A DNA stretch of 64,000 nucleotides from Siphonodentalium dalli (taxonomy: Eukaryota; Mollusca; Scaphopoda; Gadilida; Siphonodentaliidae), in assembly GCA_032622095.1 (NCBI GenBank), contig CP136061.1, positions 125,812,754-125,876,753 on the forward strand, given 5' to 3'. Of this stretch, positions 35,413 to 46,784 are shown piece after piece. Position 1 is the stretch's first letter. Each line of letters begins with the position of its first letter. The position numbers and the translations under genes were made by a program. The notes beneath the pieces were generated by a model that was not told the origin of the DNA, did not search any database, and was given only the letters and a program-made list of their open reading frames with translations.

Positions 35413-36355
35413 TTAAGCAGTCAACAAAAGCATGATCGGCCTATACTAGATTATTTCACATTAAATTGAGGTCCGTATGTTTCAGTGAAATCCACATATA
35501 TATATGCAGGTCTAAACTTTGATTTTAATGTGAATCAAATCAATAGTCCCATGGCATGTCGGCATATGACGTTGCTATTATAAAGTGGACAGCATTGTGT
35601 TCACTTTAAATTAAAGTGACGCTGTATAAATGTGTGCATGTCAAACTTGTTTTCACAATCATTGCCAATTATGAACGAATAGACATAGTGTATGCAACAC
35701 TACATGTACATGTATAGGGTGGTCACGTAGTATAGCGAGGGCGATGCTGGCATTGCGATGGTTCGAACATAGTTTTTGGACATGAAGTCCCCCCAAAACA
35801 GGGTTGTAGTTGAAGTCCCACTCCTATCAATCAAAAAGGAGCACATTATTAGTTGGTGGGTGTGATGTTAATTAAAACCTTGTTGTGTCGGACTGTATAT
35901 ACCCAATAACTTTTCGATAGATCCGATATAGCGCCAGGGTGGGGTTACATGCCGTACAGCGCGCTAGTCCGATCCACTCCCAGAGTTCAATGGTCAAATG
36001 GTTCAGTTGTCCGAGGACTCAATAGTCCGATGGTTCAAGGGTATGATAATCCGGGGTGCGACAATCCGAGGGTTCAATATCCCGAGTGTCCATTAGCGGG
36101 ACGTGGCGATGGGAATTTGTCTCCCCAACTTTGTTAAAAAATCCAGTTGGCTTGTTATAGGTCACGGGTTATAGATTACATGTATATCGAATAAGTCAAA
36201 TACAGTTTGTTCATGTATATATTATAGGAAAATAAATACGCAGGACATTCCAAGCTTTACTTACATATCATGTTCTACATGCATATAGATCCAACGATAA
36301 TGGGCTATATGCAATGAGTGATTGACTGTCGTTCAATTCCATATATAATACTTGC
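35413..36355. other. No recognisable gene
   Basis: Ordinary sequence. 35975-36085 has short repeats of the type gttcaatggtc / agtccgatggttcaa, a small degenerate tandem repeat. Confidence 0.4.
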
Positions 36356-37810
36356 AGGTGACCCGACTTCGTCCGGGCTTTGACCTTGAATTGACCATTT
36401 TGAAGGTCAAGGTAAGGTCGGAGTCACGATTTGACCCGTCCAAAACACTCCCCGGACAAAAGTATCTCTAGGTATCAAATTTCGTCGAAATCCGTCAGTT
36501 TTACCCGATTTGACCTTGAATTGACCATTTTGAAGGTTAAGGTCAGGTCGGGGTCACAATTTGACTGGTCCATGAGACTTCCCGGACAAAAGTGTCCCTA
36601 GGTAGCAAGTTTGCACTCAATCGGTAGGGCCGTTTTCGAGTCTATAACGGACACACACATACATATATATCATTTGTGGTTTCTCGTTTCAAGGTGAAGG
36701 TCACATCGGGCGGAAAAACTGACACGATGAAAATCTCCCCCATTCATAGGAACCCCTAAGTACGAAAACAGACATAAGGATCACACAACACGCTCATGTC
36801 TGGACACAGACACCCTCTTTATCAACGACACTGCGGATACGAACGCTCTTTAACTATCACGCGATTAACCCCACAATTCCAAGATGGCGGCAGTGGGAAT
36901 GTAGAATGAGTGCTCGGAGTTTCTCAAAAGCAATGCGACGACACTTCATCTGGGATTTTACCCTTAGATAGGAAGTTTGGTCGAAATCCGTCCGGCAGTT
37001 TTCCCGGCCATAGCTAACAGACAAACAGAAGTCCCAAAATATATATTAGACTAGAAGGTGACCCGACTTCGTCCGGGCTTTGACCTTGAATTGTCCATTT
37101 TGAAGGTCAAGGTCAGGTGGGGTCACGATTTGACCCGTCCAAAACACTGCCCGGACAAAGGTACCCGACAAACGTACCCGTCGAAATCCATCCGGTTTTA
37201 CCCGATTTGACATTGAATTGATCATTTTGAAGGTCAAGGTCAGGTCGGGGTCACGACTCGACCCGTCTAATACACTCAGTGGACAAAAGTAACCATACTT
37301 ATAAAATTTCGTCGAAAACCCATCAAAATTCGCGATTTGACCTTGAATTGACCCGATTTCAAGGTCAAGGTCACATCGCACGGGCAAATGAATATGCTTA
37401 TGAGACTCCCCATACGAAAGTACCCCCACATACCAAGTTTCATCAAAATCTCGTGATATTCGGGCGTTTGACCTTGAAATGACCAGATTTCAAGGTCAAG
37501 GTCACGTCGCACGGGCAAATTAATAGGCCTGTGACACTGCCCGGCCGAAAATACCCCCACATACCAAGTTTAATCGAAATCCCGTGATATTCGTGCGTTT
37601 GACCTTGAAAAGACCCGATTTCAAGGTGAATGTCACGTCGCACGGGCAAACTAATAGGCCTATGTCACTCACCGGCCGAAAATACCCCCACATACCAAGT
37701 TTCATCGAAATCGGCTCGGCCGTTTTCGAGTCCATTGGGAACAGACAGACACACACACAGACAGACACACCCCACACAGACAGACAGATCTTCCGAAATA
37801 TATAATAGAT
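36356..37810. repeat. ~130-bp tandem repeats carrying TCAAGGTCA, two adjacent copies of one repeat element
   Basis: Both copies open with ggtgacccgacttcgtccgg (36357 and 37057). Units of roughly 130 bases follow, with gaccttgaattgacc, then tcaaggtcaaggtca, then a cccggNcaaaagtacc zone. The second copy has five units and ends with the widespread cgNccgttttcgagtc, an acagacagaca run and atatataatagata. The first has two units plus unrelated sequence (36690-36940). Such ends are common on invertebrate non-autonomous elements. ORFs across this region are repeat translations. Confidence 0.75.
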
Positions 37811-38204
37811 AAACATATTTACTCAAAATATGGGACAACCTGGGTCGTGTGGTCACGCTTCCCGAGAACAAACGAGCATAAAGGTACGTTCATATACTCG
37901 CAAATTTGCCAGGCATTCATTTGCCAGGCATCCTTTTGCCAGGCATTCATTTGCAGGAATTTCGGTACAGAAAGCTATACAATGTACTATAAACAGAATG
38001 TAAAAATGCTTATAAAATGCATCTATACCACAGATAGTAAGATAAGTACAAACTATATAGTTCCACTAGTATCGAAATTTGCCAGGAAATATCATGCACT
38101 TATCTCGAAAGAATAAACATACAGGTATTTTGAAGCAATGTGTTAACAGCATCGTTACACGTGGAACACCTAATACGCACACGTTTGACTACCAAAAGAT
38201 AGTC
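37811..38204. other. Short tandem TTTGCCAGGCAT, otherwise featureless
   Basis: 37905-37960 has three to four copies of ttgccaggcattcat. The rest is AT-rich with no gene. Confidence 0.4.
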
Positions 38205-38650
38205 AATCGGGGTTCACGATTAGATGGCTATTGGCATATAATCGCGACCACGGGAGGCACGCGTTGTTTCAATTGAATATCATATTTAATCTGAAGTGTA
38301 ATAACTCTATAACGAATGTAACGAAATAACGGCGATTTGTATGAGAAATTGCAACACCACAATATATCAACTATGGTGAAATTCTTCTATTGGGTGGGTG
38401 GGCTTGGGGAGGTTTCGGTTACGCTCTTTAAAACACTTCGACTCTTGTCCAAATATGTCCGTTATTTCGTCAAAAACACCCCTTCAAATATCTTTTTCGT
38501 TGTATTTCATATTTCGATAATTCACTATATTTGACATATTATGGGATATGGGATTATATGATATCCAACATTCTGATATTAAATCGAACATCACTTGCCA
38601 CCTGTGATCGCGATTAGATGCCACTAGCCATCTAATCGTGAACCCCGATT
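38205..38650. mobile_element. 446-bp MITE with ~54-bp inverted repeats
   Basis: aatcggggttcacgattaga at the left is inverted at the right (tctaatcgtgaaccccgatt). The arms pair to aatcgcgNNcacNNgNggca at their inner ends. An acgctctttaaa motif lies inside. No ORF of note. Confidence 0.78.
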
Positions 38651-41576
38651 ACATATAGTTTTCTATATAATCCTTGGCGTATTGGCTGCGTGGAACTACC
38701 AAAATTTTACTCCACATGTCGTTAGCTTTGGTAAACATGCAATTTATACGTATGTTGCTGTTCAGCTTCTGCTATATTCTGAGAAAATGCCTGAAAAAAT
38801 GCCATGCAATAAAGTGTCATTTTATTTTACTGAAGTAAATTTAATATTAAATAGCGGTTTGGCTTGCCATAATTGAGAAGCTCTTTATCGTCCACGGCTT
38901 TTGGGAAACTAAATCATGGACGATTTTTATCAGGTACGATCACTGTAATGTTGACTTGCCTGACAAACATCAAGAACATGTTAAAACTTCACCTTCATCT
39001 AAGTTGAGCTTTGTTCACTACACAAATTATAATGGCAGTATAGTTACACTGAAATTTAGAAAAAAATTAATAATAGATTTCACATGCATGGAGCACTCAG
39101 ACTAATTAAAAGATGACGAAGCATGTTCTTTAGAAAGATACAAACTCAAACGCAAAATTAATTCACTAGGTAAAACTATCCATTAGTCGTAGTCAAACGA
39201 GTAAGTGCAATTTCGTACACTTTGTCACCGAGATTATCAGATTCGGTGTGTAATATATTGTCCCAGTTTAACCTATATTTCACTCAAATATGACACCGGT
39301 ATATGTTTAGCTGGAAGTTAAACTTACGGGGAATTATATACCGATCTGAAGCAGTCTACGGTGCAAATAACATTTTGGAATTTTATCTCGAGGTTGTTGC
39401 TTGTGGACTCATTGACTAATTCGGGAGATAATATAGACCAGACCATGGTAAGTGAGTATATATATAGAATGCAGACATTTCTTGGCAAATAAGCCAAACT
39501 TAAAGATGCAATGTCAAATTTGACACCTCAAAACCATCATATGTTTGTTTTCCATACCAGAACAAAAATTAAACAGGACACAACATCCCACGGATGTGAA
39601 GTTTTGATAGCCATATACCGACGTTCGAAAGATGAAGTTTTAACACGGATGGATTTATTTGTCAGCCTGGCGAAAAATCAATCATCGCCTCTTATAAAGA
39701 GCGTCCAATTTTCGCCGACCAAATGTGTTAGGTTATAAAGAGCGTTCTCAGTTGGAATCTGTTGTACTTATTTTCAGAGTAAAACTTATAAATACCTTAA
39801 TCGTATTTAAATTCGCGCAGTGCTATTTTTCACGCACTCATCTGTGTGCGAATTTAAAACCGAGCGAAAAATAGTACTGAGTTATAGCGAACCACAGGGG
39901 AAAGCAGATGTATATGTTGATGAGATATACATACATTACCGAAGGCGGGACTGAATATAGGCAACTAGAACGTAGTAGACCTGTTTTATACGGATATATA
40001 TTACATGCGGGTGACAATTTTCTATAGAGAATATAATTTTTATTGAGTTTATGCCCACGCCCATATGTCGTGATTTTCAAGGCTGTCCAAATTTTTTTTG
40101 CAGGGGTGGGATGACCGTTGTACAGCATACTGTATATATGATATACACACCCGTAACGATGACACCCCTTAATACGAGTGTGCTAATGAAAACGTAGTTA
40201 TATATATATCCATGGTATATGACAACCGCACAAAACATCTGCATAAAAATAATAAAAAAAATTTACTCTAACAAATATTTTTCATTTCCCTTTGAATCGA
40301 AAACTGACCTATGTGTGTCCTGGTGACATCGCCGATTTATTTTGATTATTGCTACACGTAGAGAGCGGTGGTCGATAATATACGAGTTATGCGACTCACA
40401 TAAAAAAATCGCCGCCTGATCATTGCTCTCAGTGGATTAACTCGGCGTGAATGCATGGTCGCAGTCATGCATCGATCCATATAATTATATTGTCTTATTT
40501 CTGACACCGCCACTCGTCAGTAAACGCAAAGCTCGTCATTTTATGAGCCTGCGATGTACTCATGTTCGAATTCACATCGTGGAACTCATACAAGTCTAAG
40601 ATCCATATGCGAATATAAGGCCACTGACTATATACACTAAGATGCATGCGCTGATTCGCCCACCCCACCCCAGCCGCTATGCAGCATCCCTGTCACACAA
40701 TAATGTCAACTCGGACTCGGATCTTTCTCGATAACCTCTCAATGCCGTACATAAAGATTGCACAAGCCCACATTTTTTTGTTCCGGACTGTAGAAAATTG
40801 TCGATAACCAGTCTAAATGAGCGGGAACGTAACTTACTACTTAAGTAGGACTTAATCTTGTTTTGTGAAACGCGTTCTTGAAACGGAAAAGTTACATCAT
40901 AAGATCCACCTTAGATCTTAGATTAAGTCGATCTTAAGATAATCTTATGACCTTGCTTCATGAAACAGGCCCCAGATTGTTATTTATGCCAGTTACTTTT
41001 GACATAATCAATATGAAATTACTTAAACCCGACTATAGAAGGTCAATCTTACTCAATGAATATTATTCCAAGTGCTACCATGCAGATATGATGGTACAGC
41101 ATATGAGGTTGATATGTCGTGGATACCATTATCGAAGTCTGGGCTGGACAAGGTTGATGCGGGTTCACACCCCAGCCTAAAATTGGGTCCGATTTTAAGC
41201 TAGATGTGAGATAAGGAACATTTAATTCTGCCATCCGATAAATACATGATCACTTCAATAAGAAATGATAATGGACCTTTCCACAGCTGTCAATCAAATA
41301 TTTATTAGCGGATATTTTCGACCAATCAGTGACTGAGCCGGCCAATGGCTGCAGAGAAAATTCTGCTGCCATCTTTCTTCACCCTAATGTTAAATTGGCT
41401 ATATCCAAACAACGTTGTTATGTCTAATCATAATATAATGATATTTTTATTTGCGCCATGATGTTATAAATTTATCCGTGATTATAACAATGTTTTTCAT
41501 TTAGCATGACAGTCTTGTCATAATTTTCACATTTATGGCAAAACGAATGTGTGCTCTCTTGTTTAGATATATTAAA
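38651..41576. other. 2.9-kb stretch without gene; weak MITE remnant near 40845-40975
   Basis: 40845-40975 resembles a foldback remnant with ttgtttttgtgaaac-type ends, taagatc/gatctta palindromes and ttcatgaaacaggcccc at the right. 39820-39880 has a short hairpin (tcgcgcagtgctatttttc / gcgaaaaatagtact). Two aaagagcg motifs are at about 39693 and 39733. Nothing else is recognised. Confidence 0.4.
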
Positions 41577-42448
41577 GAGTTCAGGGATCTGTCTGTCTGT
41601 TCTGGTCTGTTCACGATTGTTCTTCCAGAGCCTTTGACCGATTTCAACCAAATTTGGTGTGCCTCGGGGTACCCCGAAAGATGTTATAACGGTCGTATTT
41701 TTTTTAATTAAAATTTTTAAACAAATTAAAAAAACAAATTCAAATATTTATTTTTTAAAAAGAAGTTTCAATCTAAAAATCTAAAAATTAAATTAAAAAT
41801 TAAAAAATTAAATTAAAAATTTTAAAAATTTAAATAATTTTTTTTTAAAGTTTCAATCTAAAAATCTAAGTAGAAAATTAAAAACTTAGAGAATTTTTTT
41901 TTTAATTTACTTAAACAAAATTTAAATTAAAAAAAAAACGTTTATTTTTGTGTTCAAAAGCAGATCAGAGTTCAATCTAAAAAAAAATTAAAAAAATTGA
42001 ATTTATATAAATGTTGTTTTAAATGTTTAAAAGATCAAAATTTGCACAAATCATATACATGAGTCTGTTTCAGCCAGTGCAAGTGCTGATGTGTTCACTT
42101 CAAAAGTCCATCTCAATAACAGACAATATTTATATGGGTAAAGTCTATTACCAGTGGGCGGTACCATGTTAACGACAATAAACGAAATTGCTGATCATCT
42201 GTAAAGTGTAAACCTAGGTCATTGTGCAGAATACACAAAATTTCATAATTTCTAACTATTTCCTGATTAGACTGTCAACCAGCCCATTATCTAACATATT
42301 CCATACCACTTATGTCAGTCTACTGCAACTTACTTCTATTATACTAAACTAGCTGAAACAGGCTCCCTTTGGGAGCCTATATTCAGCATCGGAGATACCT
42401 GTGGGCCCCTTTGTGGGACTTCGCAAACATTTTGATCGTAGACAGAGC

Positions 42449-43289
42449 AGGGGGGGGGAGGAAAAAAACTGCGGGACACAACGTACCGGGGGGTGGGGGG
42501 GGGGGGGGGGTACATAGGCGTCAACAAATTACACGTAAATTTTTTCCTTATTCATTTAGGGGGGGGGGGGGTTGTCGGAAAAAATTTGCATGTAATTTTT
42601 TTCCAAATATGTATTTTCAGACTCACAACTTCAATTTTCTCTCATTTTATAGAATATGGATTAACCTTAATATCCAAATCATATATAACCACTGTCTTGG
42701 TTTACATGTGATATTGACCCAATTAACCATCTTAATAATGCCGACTATGTCTGTGTCTACCAGTCGAATGCAGAATTCTACCCTGCAATCGCTTATCTGG
42801 CAAATTTTTACTGCAGAACTATCCCATGTATTAAACAATTTCTCCTCCAATGGCATCAGAAAACTGTTATATGCTGGTATCTTACTCATCTCATTTGCAT
42901 CTTTTTCAAAGTCGAGGTAATGACTAGTTGTCATTTTTTAAAGTGCATACAAAGCGTTGCGATCACCAATATACATGTTTGTACATGTCATGACATCACG
43001 AGGTACAAATCTGCGTTCTACTGGTAGACAATGACCATTTTAGTCGTAATAATCTAAACTAAGTTACCAAGCACCTTCTCGTGAATTGCATGCTCCGGTG
43101 TTTTACCGGTTTCCGGTCAAACCGAGTTGTTGTCCGGCTGGGGTAGATTTGATTTTTCTTGGGGGGGGGGGCAAATGGTCAGTGGAAAAAAACTGCAGTT
43201 TTTGCTGTTTTGGGGGGGGGGGGTACCCAAACCGAAGAAAACAGTTTTTTCCACCCTGTGTCGGCAGTTTTTTTCCGCCCCCCCCCCTG
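42449..43289. mobile_element. hAT-like G-run element, copy 2
   Basis: The tips are aggggggggg aggaaaaaaactgc on the left and gcagtttttttccgc plus a C run ending ctg on the right, inverse of each other. gacagagc lies at both borders (42441-42448, 43290-43297), an 8-bp (or 7-bp plus one shared base) duplication. CAGGGG tips with 8-bp duplications are typical of hAT elements. Several further G runs of ten or more bases lie inside. The G-run lengths may be unreliable. Confidence 0.7.
42686..42934 (-). CDS. Small ORF of unknown function inside hAT-like element, copy 2
   Basis: Same 82-residue reading as at 16542-16871: MTTSHYLDFEKDANEMSKIP, then PLEEKLFNTWDSSAVKICQI and ITCKPRQW. It differs from copy 1 at a handful of residues. 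See that entry for the captured-exon reading. Confidence 0.35.
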
Positions 43290-43550
43290 GACAGAGCCTT
43301 CATTTAGCGGCGGCCCCTTTGTGCGCTTCAAGTACTTTTGGTCATTGAAACATTTTGATATATATATATTGTTTTAACATATTTTTTTCCTTGCTCAATT
43401 TAACAAAACCAATTTTTTTTTTAATTAATATTTTTGAAAAACTAACACGATTAGAACATCTGTCAGGGTACCCCGAGTCACCACACCAAATTCGGTTGAA
43501 TTCGGTCCAGGGGTCTGAGAGAAAATCGGGACAGATACTACTTGTTTATA

Positions 43551-43741
43551 TATATACATGTATAGATGACAAGCAGTCACAGCACTATATCAGACTTGGA
43601 TACGTTCGGTCTTGTGAGAGATCATTGGCTTGATGCACTGATGACAGATATTTTCTATCCATTGATAGTCTCATTAATGTTTAAGACATTATGTTCGCTC
43701 TTTTTACATGCACACAATGATCTAGGCATTAGTTACATCAG
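43551..43741. repeat. Host repeat unit, first copy (target of the foldback)
   Basis: gatgacaagcagtcac.., cagacttggata.. and the end ttagttacatcag recur at 44438-44499 and 47305-47326. The 42210-42335 stretch likewise recurs at 44300-44425. The neighbourhood is therefore an old tandem duplication later filled with transposons. Confidence 0.55.
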
Positions 43742-44270
43742 ACGAACATGACATTTGGAACTTATTCCTTATTTTCAAAAATGTCGCTTTCGGCCGATTT
43801 GACGGCATGGGTGGGTGGGCCGCCCCAAATACCCCATAGAAACACCCCGACCCCCACCCATCACCCCGGGGGGTACCACCCGAGGGGGTGAAAATGGGGT
43901 ATGGAGCAATTTCGAGAACGGCCCGCCCCAAATACCCCCTAGAAACACAAATTGCTCCATACCCCATTTTCACCCCCTCGGGGTGGTACCCCCCGGGGGT
44001 GATGGGTGGGGGTCGGGGTGTTTCTATATGGTATATTTGGGGCGGGCCACCCACCCATGCTGTCAAATCGGCCGAAATCCTTACCGTTCTCGAAATTGCT
44101 CCATACCCCATTATCACCCCCTCGGGGTGGTACCCCCGGGGTGATGAGTGGGGGGTCGGGGTGTTTCTAGGGGGTATTTGGGGCGGGCCACCCACCCATG
44201 CCGTCAAATCGGCCGAAAGCGACATTTTTGATAATAAGGAATAGGGAATAAGTTCCAAATGTCATGTTCG
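43742..44270. mobile_element. 529-bp C/G-rich foldback with 9-bp target duplication TTACATCAG
   Basis: The outer arms (acgaacatgacatttggaac..ttcggccgatttgacgg) are inverse copies. Between them lie three further copies, in alternating orientation, of a module with ggcgggccacccaccc, ggggtatttggggcgg and ccgaNNgggtggNacc. ttacatcag flanks both sides (43733-43741, 44271-44279). The related site at 47307-47326 is empty and reads ttagttacatcaagacaag straight through. A 9-bp duplication is typical of Mutator-like elements. ORFs across it are palindrome translations. Confidence 0.85.
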
Positions 44271-44499
44271 TTACATCAGGACAAGTTTACTTATATATTC
44301 AATCTTAGGTCATTGTACAGGATACACACAATTCCATAATTTCTAACCATTTCCCGATTAGTCTGTCAACAAGACTATTATCTAGCATTTTGCCTTAACA
44401 CATTTTTTAGTCTACTGGAGCAACCTCTGTTAAAATAAATGACAAACAGTCACTTTGCCAGACTTGGATATTTTAGGTGTTGTGAGAGTAACAGATCTA
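44271..44499. repeat. Host repeat unit, second copy
   Basis: This is the continuation of the host unit, similar to 42210-42335 and 43551-43620. It is cut at 44499 by the next element and resumes at 47305. Confidence 0.5.
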
Positions 44500-44588
44500 C
44501 GGAGCCCCGTAAGTCCCCACTTGCGATACTTTTTTTATCTCGTTTAAACGAGATAATAACTTGAAATACTTTTTTTTATCTCGTTTAA

Positions 44589-45084
44589 AGGCAAGTGCGG
44601 CCTTCATTGTCGAAAATATTCATATTTGTTCCAAACACCGTAAACAGAAAAACATTAAAACACATACAGTTCCGTTCATATATACCATGACCATCGCATA
44701 AACAGCATGTTATCATAAAGACCTACTATATTTTACCTAAGCAAGAGCCTGGTTGTGTTACAGAAGACAGCACAGTGTTACTGGCTAATCACACACAAAT
44801 GATATAAACGCTCTTTATTAGTTCCATATCAGGTATTCACCAACAAAGAACGCTCTTTATGTTTACCATCATAATATAAACAAACACCAGAAAAGTAACT
44901 TTTTATGCTTTTGTTTACATAACAATGGTCAAACATATGCCCATAACATACTGTTTATGCGATATTTCTTATTTGTATACGGACAAAGTCTATCTACATT
45001 TTGATGTTCTTTCTGTTTGTGGCGGTTTTTGACGGGTGGAGAGATATTTTCACAGGATACCCACCGCCAAGGCCAACCGTGTCT
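44589..45084. mobile_element. TTAA element T1, copy 3, inserted at the centre of a palindrome unit
   Basis: 496 bases with tips aggcaagtgcggcc and ggccaaccgtgtct, and TTAA at 44585-44588 and 45085-45088. The target was the TTTAAA centre of one cgtttaaacg palindrome: the flanks read atctcgtttaa on the left and ttaaacgagat on the right. Confidence 0.9.
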
Positions 45085-45639
45085 TTAAACGAGATAATAA
45101 CTTGAAATCCTTTTTTTTTTATCTCGTTTAAACGAGATAATAACTTGAAATACTTTGTTTTATCTCGTTGAAACGAGATAATATTTTGCCACACTTTTTT
45201 TTTTATCTCGTTTAAACGAGATAATATTTTGCGATACTTTTTTTTTATCTCGTTTAAACGAGATAATGTTTTGCCACACTTTTTTTTATCTCGTTTAAAC
45301 GAGATAATAACTTGAAATACTTTTTTTTTTATCTCGTTTAAACGAGATAATAACTTGAAATACTTTTTTTTATCTCGTTTAAACGAGATAATATTTTGCC
45401 ACACTTTTTTTTTTATCTCGTTTAAACGAGATAATATTTTGCGATACTTTTTTTTTCTCGTTTAAACGAGATAATATTTTGCCACACTTTTTTTTTTATC
45501 TCGTTTAAACGAGATAATAACTTGAAATACTTTGTTTTATCTCGTTTAAACGAGATAATATCTTGCAATACTTTTTTTTATCTCGTTCAACATATTTTGT
45601 CGAACGCTGTGTGGGGTACATGGCCACGCTCAGCAAGCT

Positions 45640-46784
45640 TAGTACAGTCAAGACAGTATAAAAGTGACATTATATAACTGATGCTGCTTTTGTAGGAGCT
45701 GGTAATGCTTAATTAGCATTACCGGGACCACATTTGACCTTATATAACTGATGCTGCCCTTGTATGAGCTGGTAATGGATTACTGGGACCCTATTTGTCC
45801 TTATTTAACAGATGCTGTTCTTGTGTGAACTGACGATGCATTAATTGCCAACACTGGGACCGATTGATGCTTTACCAGCTCACACAAGAGCAGCACCAGT
45901 TATATACAGTTCATGTGTTGTATTACTAGCTCACACAATGACACCATCACTTACATAAGGCCCCAGTAATGCCGATTACTGCATTACCAGTTCATATTAA
46001 GAGCAGCATCAGTTATATAGGCCCACAGTAATGTTGATTACTGCATTACCAGTTCATACAATGGCAGCATGCATAGTTATATAGGGCCCAGTAGTGCCAA
46101 TTGATGCATTACCAGCTCATACAAGCACATCATTATTTATATAGGGCACAGTAATGCTCGTAGTAATGGTGATTGCTGCATTACCAGCTGAAACAAGAGC
46201 AGCATCGGTTATATAAGGTTTCATTAATGGATTACCAGTTCATACAAGAGCAGCATCGGTTATAAATGGCCCCAGTAATGCATTACCAGCTCATACAAGG
46301 GCAACATCAGTTATATAGGACCCCCGTAATGCACTACCAGCTCATACAAGGGCAGCATCAGTTATATAGGGCCATAGTAATGCATTACCAGCTCATACAA
46401 TGGCAGCATATGATATAGGGCCATTGTAATGCCAATTAATGCATTAACTGCTCATGCAACCACATCATTATTTATATAGGGCCCCATTAATGCCAATTCA
46501 TGCATTATCAGCTCATAAAAAAGCAGCATCAGTTACATAGGCCCCAGTAATGCTTTTCCAGCTCATACAAGGGCAGCATCAGTTATATAGGGCCATTCAA
46601 GTTGCAATGCAAATTAATTTATTACCAGCTCATACAATCACATCATTATTTATATAGGGCCCCAGTAATGCAAATTAATGCATTTAATTACCAGCTCACA
46701 CAAGAGCAACATCAGTTATATAGGGCCCCATTAATGCATTACCAGCTCATACAAGAGCAGCATCGGTGATATAGGGTCCCAGTA
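45640..46784. repeat. Central ~55-70-bp satellite with an orientation switch
   Basis: Degenerate units read ccagctcatacaagagcagc, then atcagttatatagggcccca and gtaatgcatta. From about 45660 to 45850 the units run in the opposite direction (ctgatgctgcNNttgta, gagctggtaatg). After about 45865 they run forward to 46784. The inversion point lies near 45850-45870. Confidence 0.8.

Larger units (their letters stand above)
41577..43550. repeat. Inverted pair of CCAAATTTGGTGTG repeats flanking the G-run element
   Basis: 41632-41690 (gaccgatttcaaccaaattt, ggtgtgcctcggggtacc) is matched inverted at 43462-43522. AT-only low-complexity sequence follows inside each side (41698-42000 and 43380-43440). This may be a single element into which the G-run element inserted, or two opposite copies of one repeat. 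I cannot decide. Confidence 0.5.

Noticed and set aside
37046-37871. Overlapping open frames on both strands around 37.0-37.9 kb
   Set aside because: Translations of the ~130-bp repeat and an ACAGACAG microsatellite.
42369-42920. 183-codon plus-strand frame
   Set aside because: It begins in G-rich transposon tip sequence and overlaps the more protein-like minus-strand ORF. Composition is driven by poly-G and AT runs.
42449-43330. Long G runs as a biological signal in themselves
   Set aside because: Their position at element tips is real, but exact lengths are prone to sequencing error, so I make no claim from length.
43722-44258. 178-codon minus-strand frame and plus-strand frames of similar length
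   Set aside because: They read through a C/G-rich foldback, and the repeated Pro/Gly motifs are products of its palindromes.
44994-45404. 136-codon Lys-rich open frame (NEIKKK repeats)
   Set aside because: It is a translation of the palindrome array on the minus strand.
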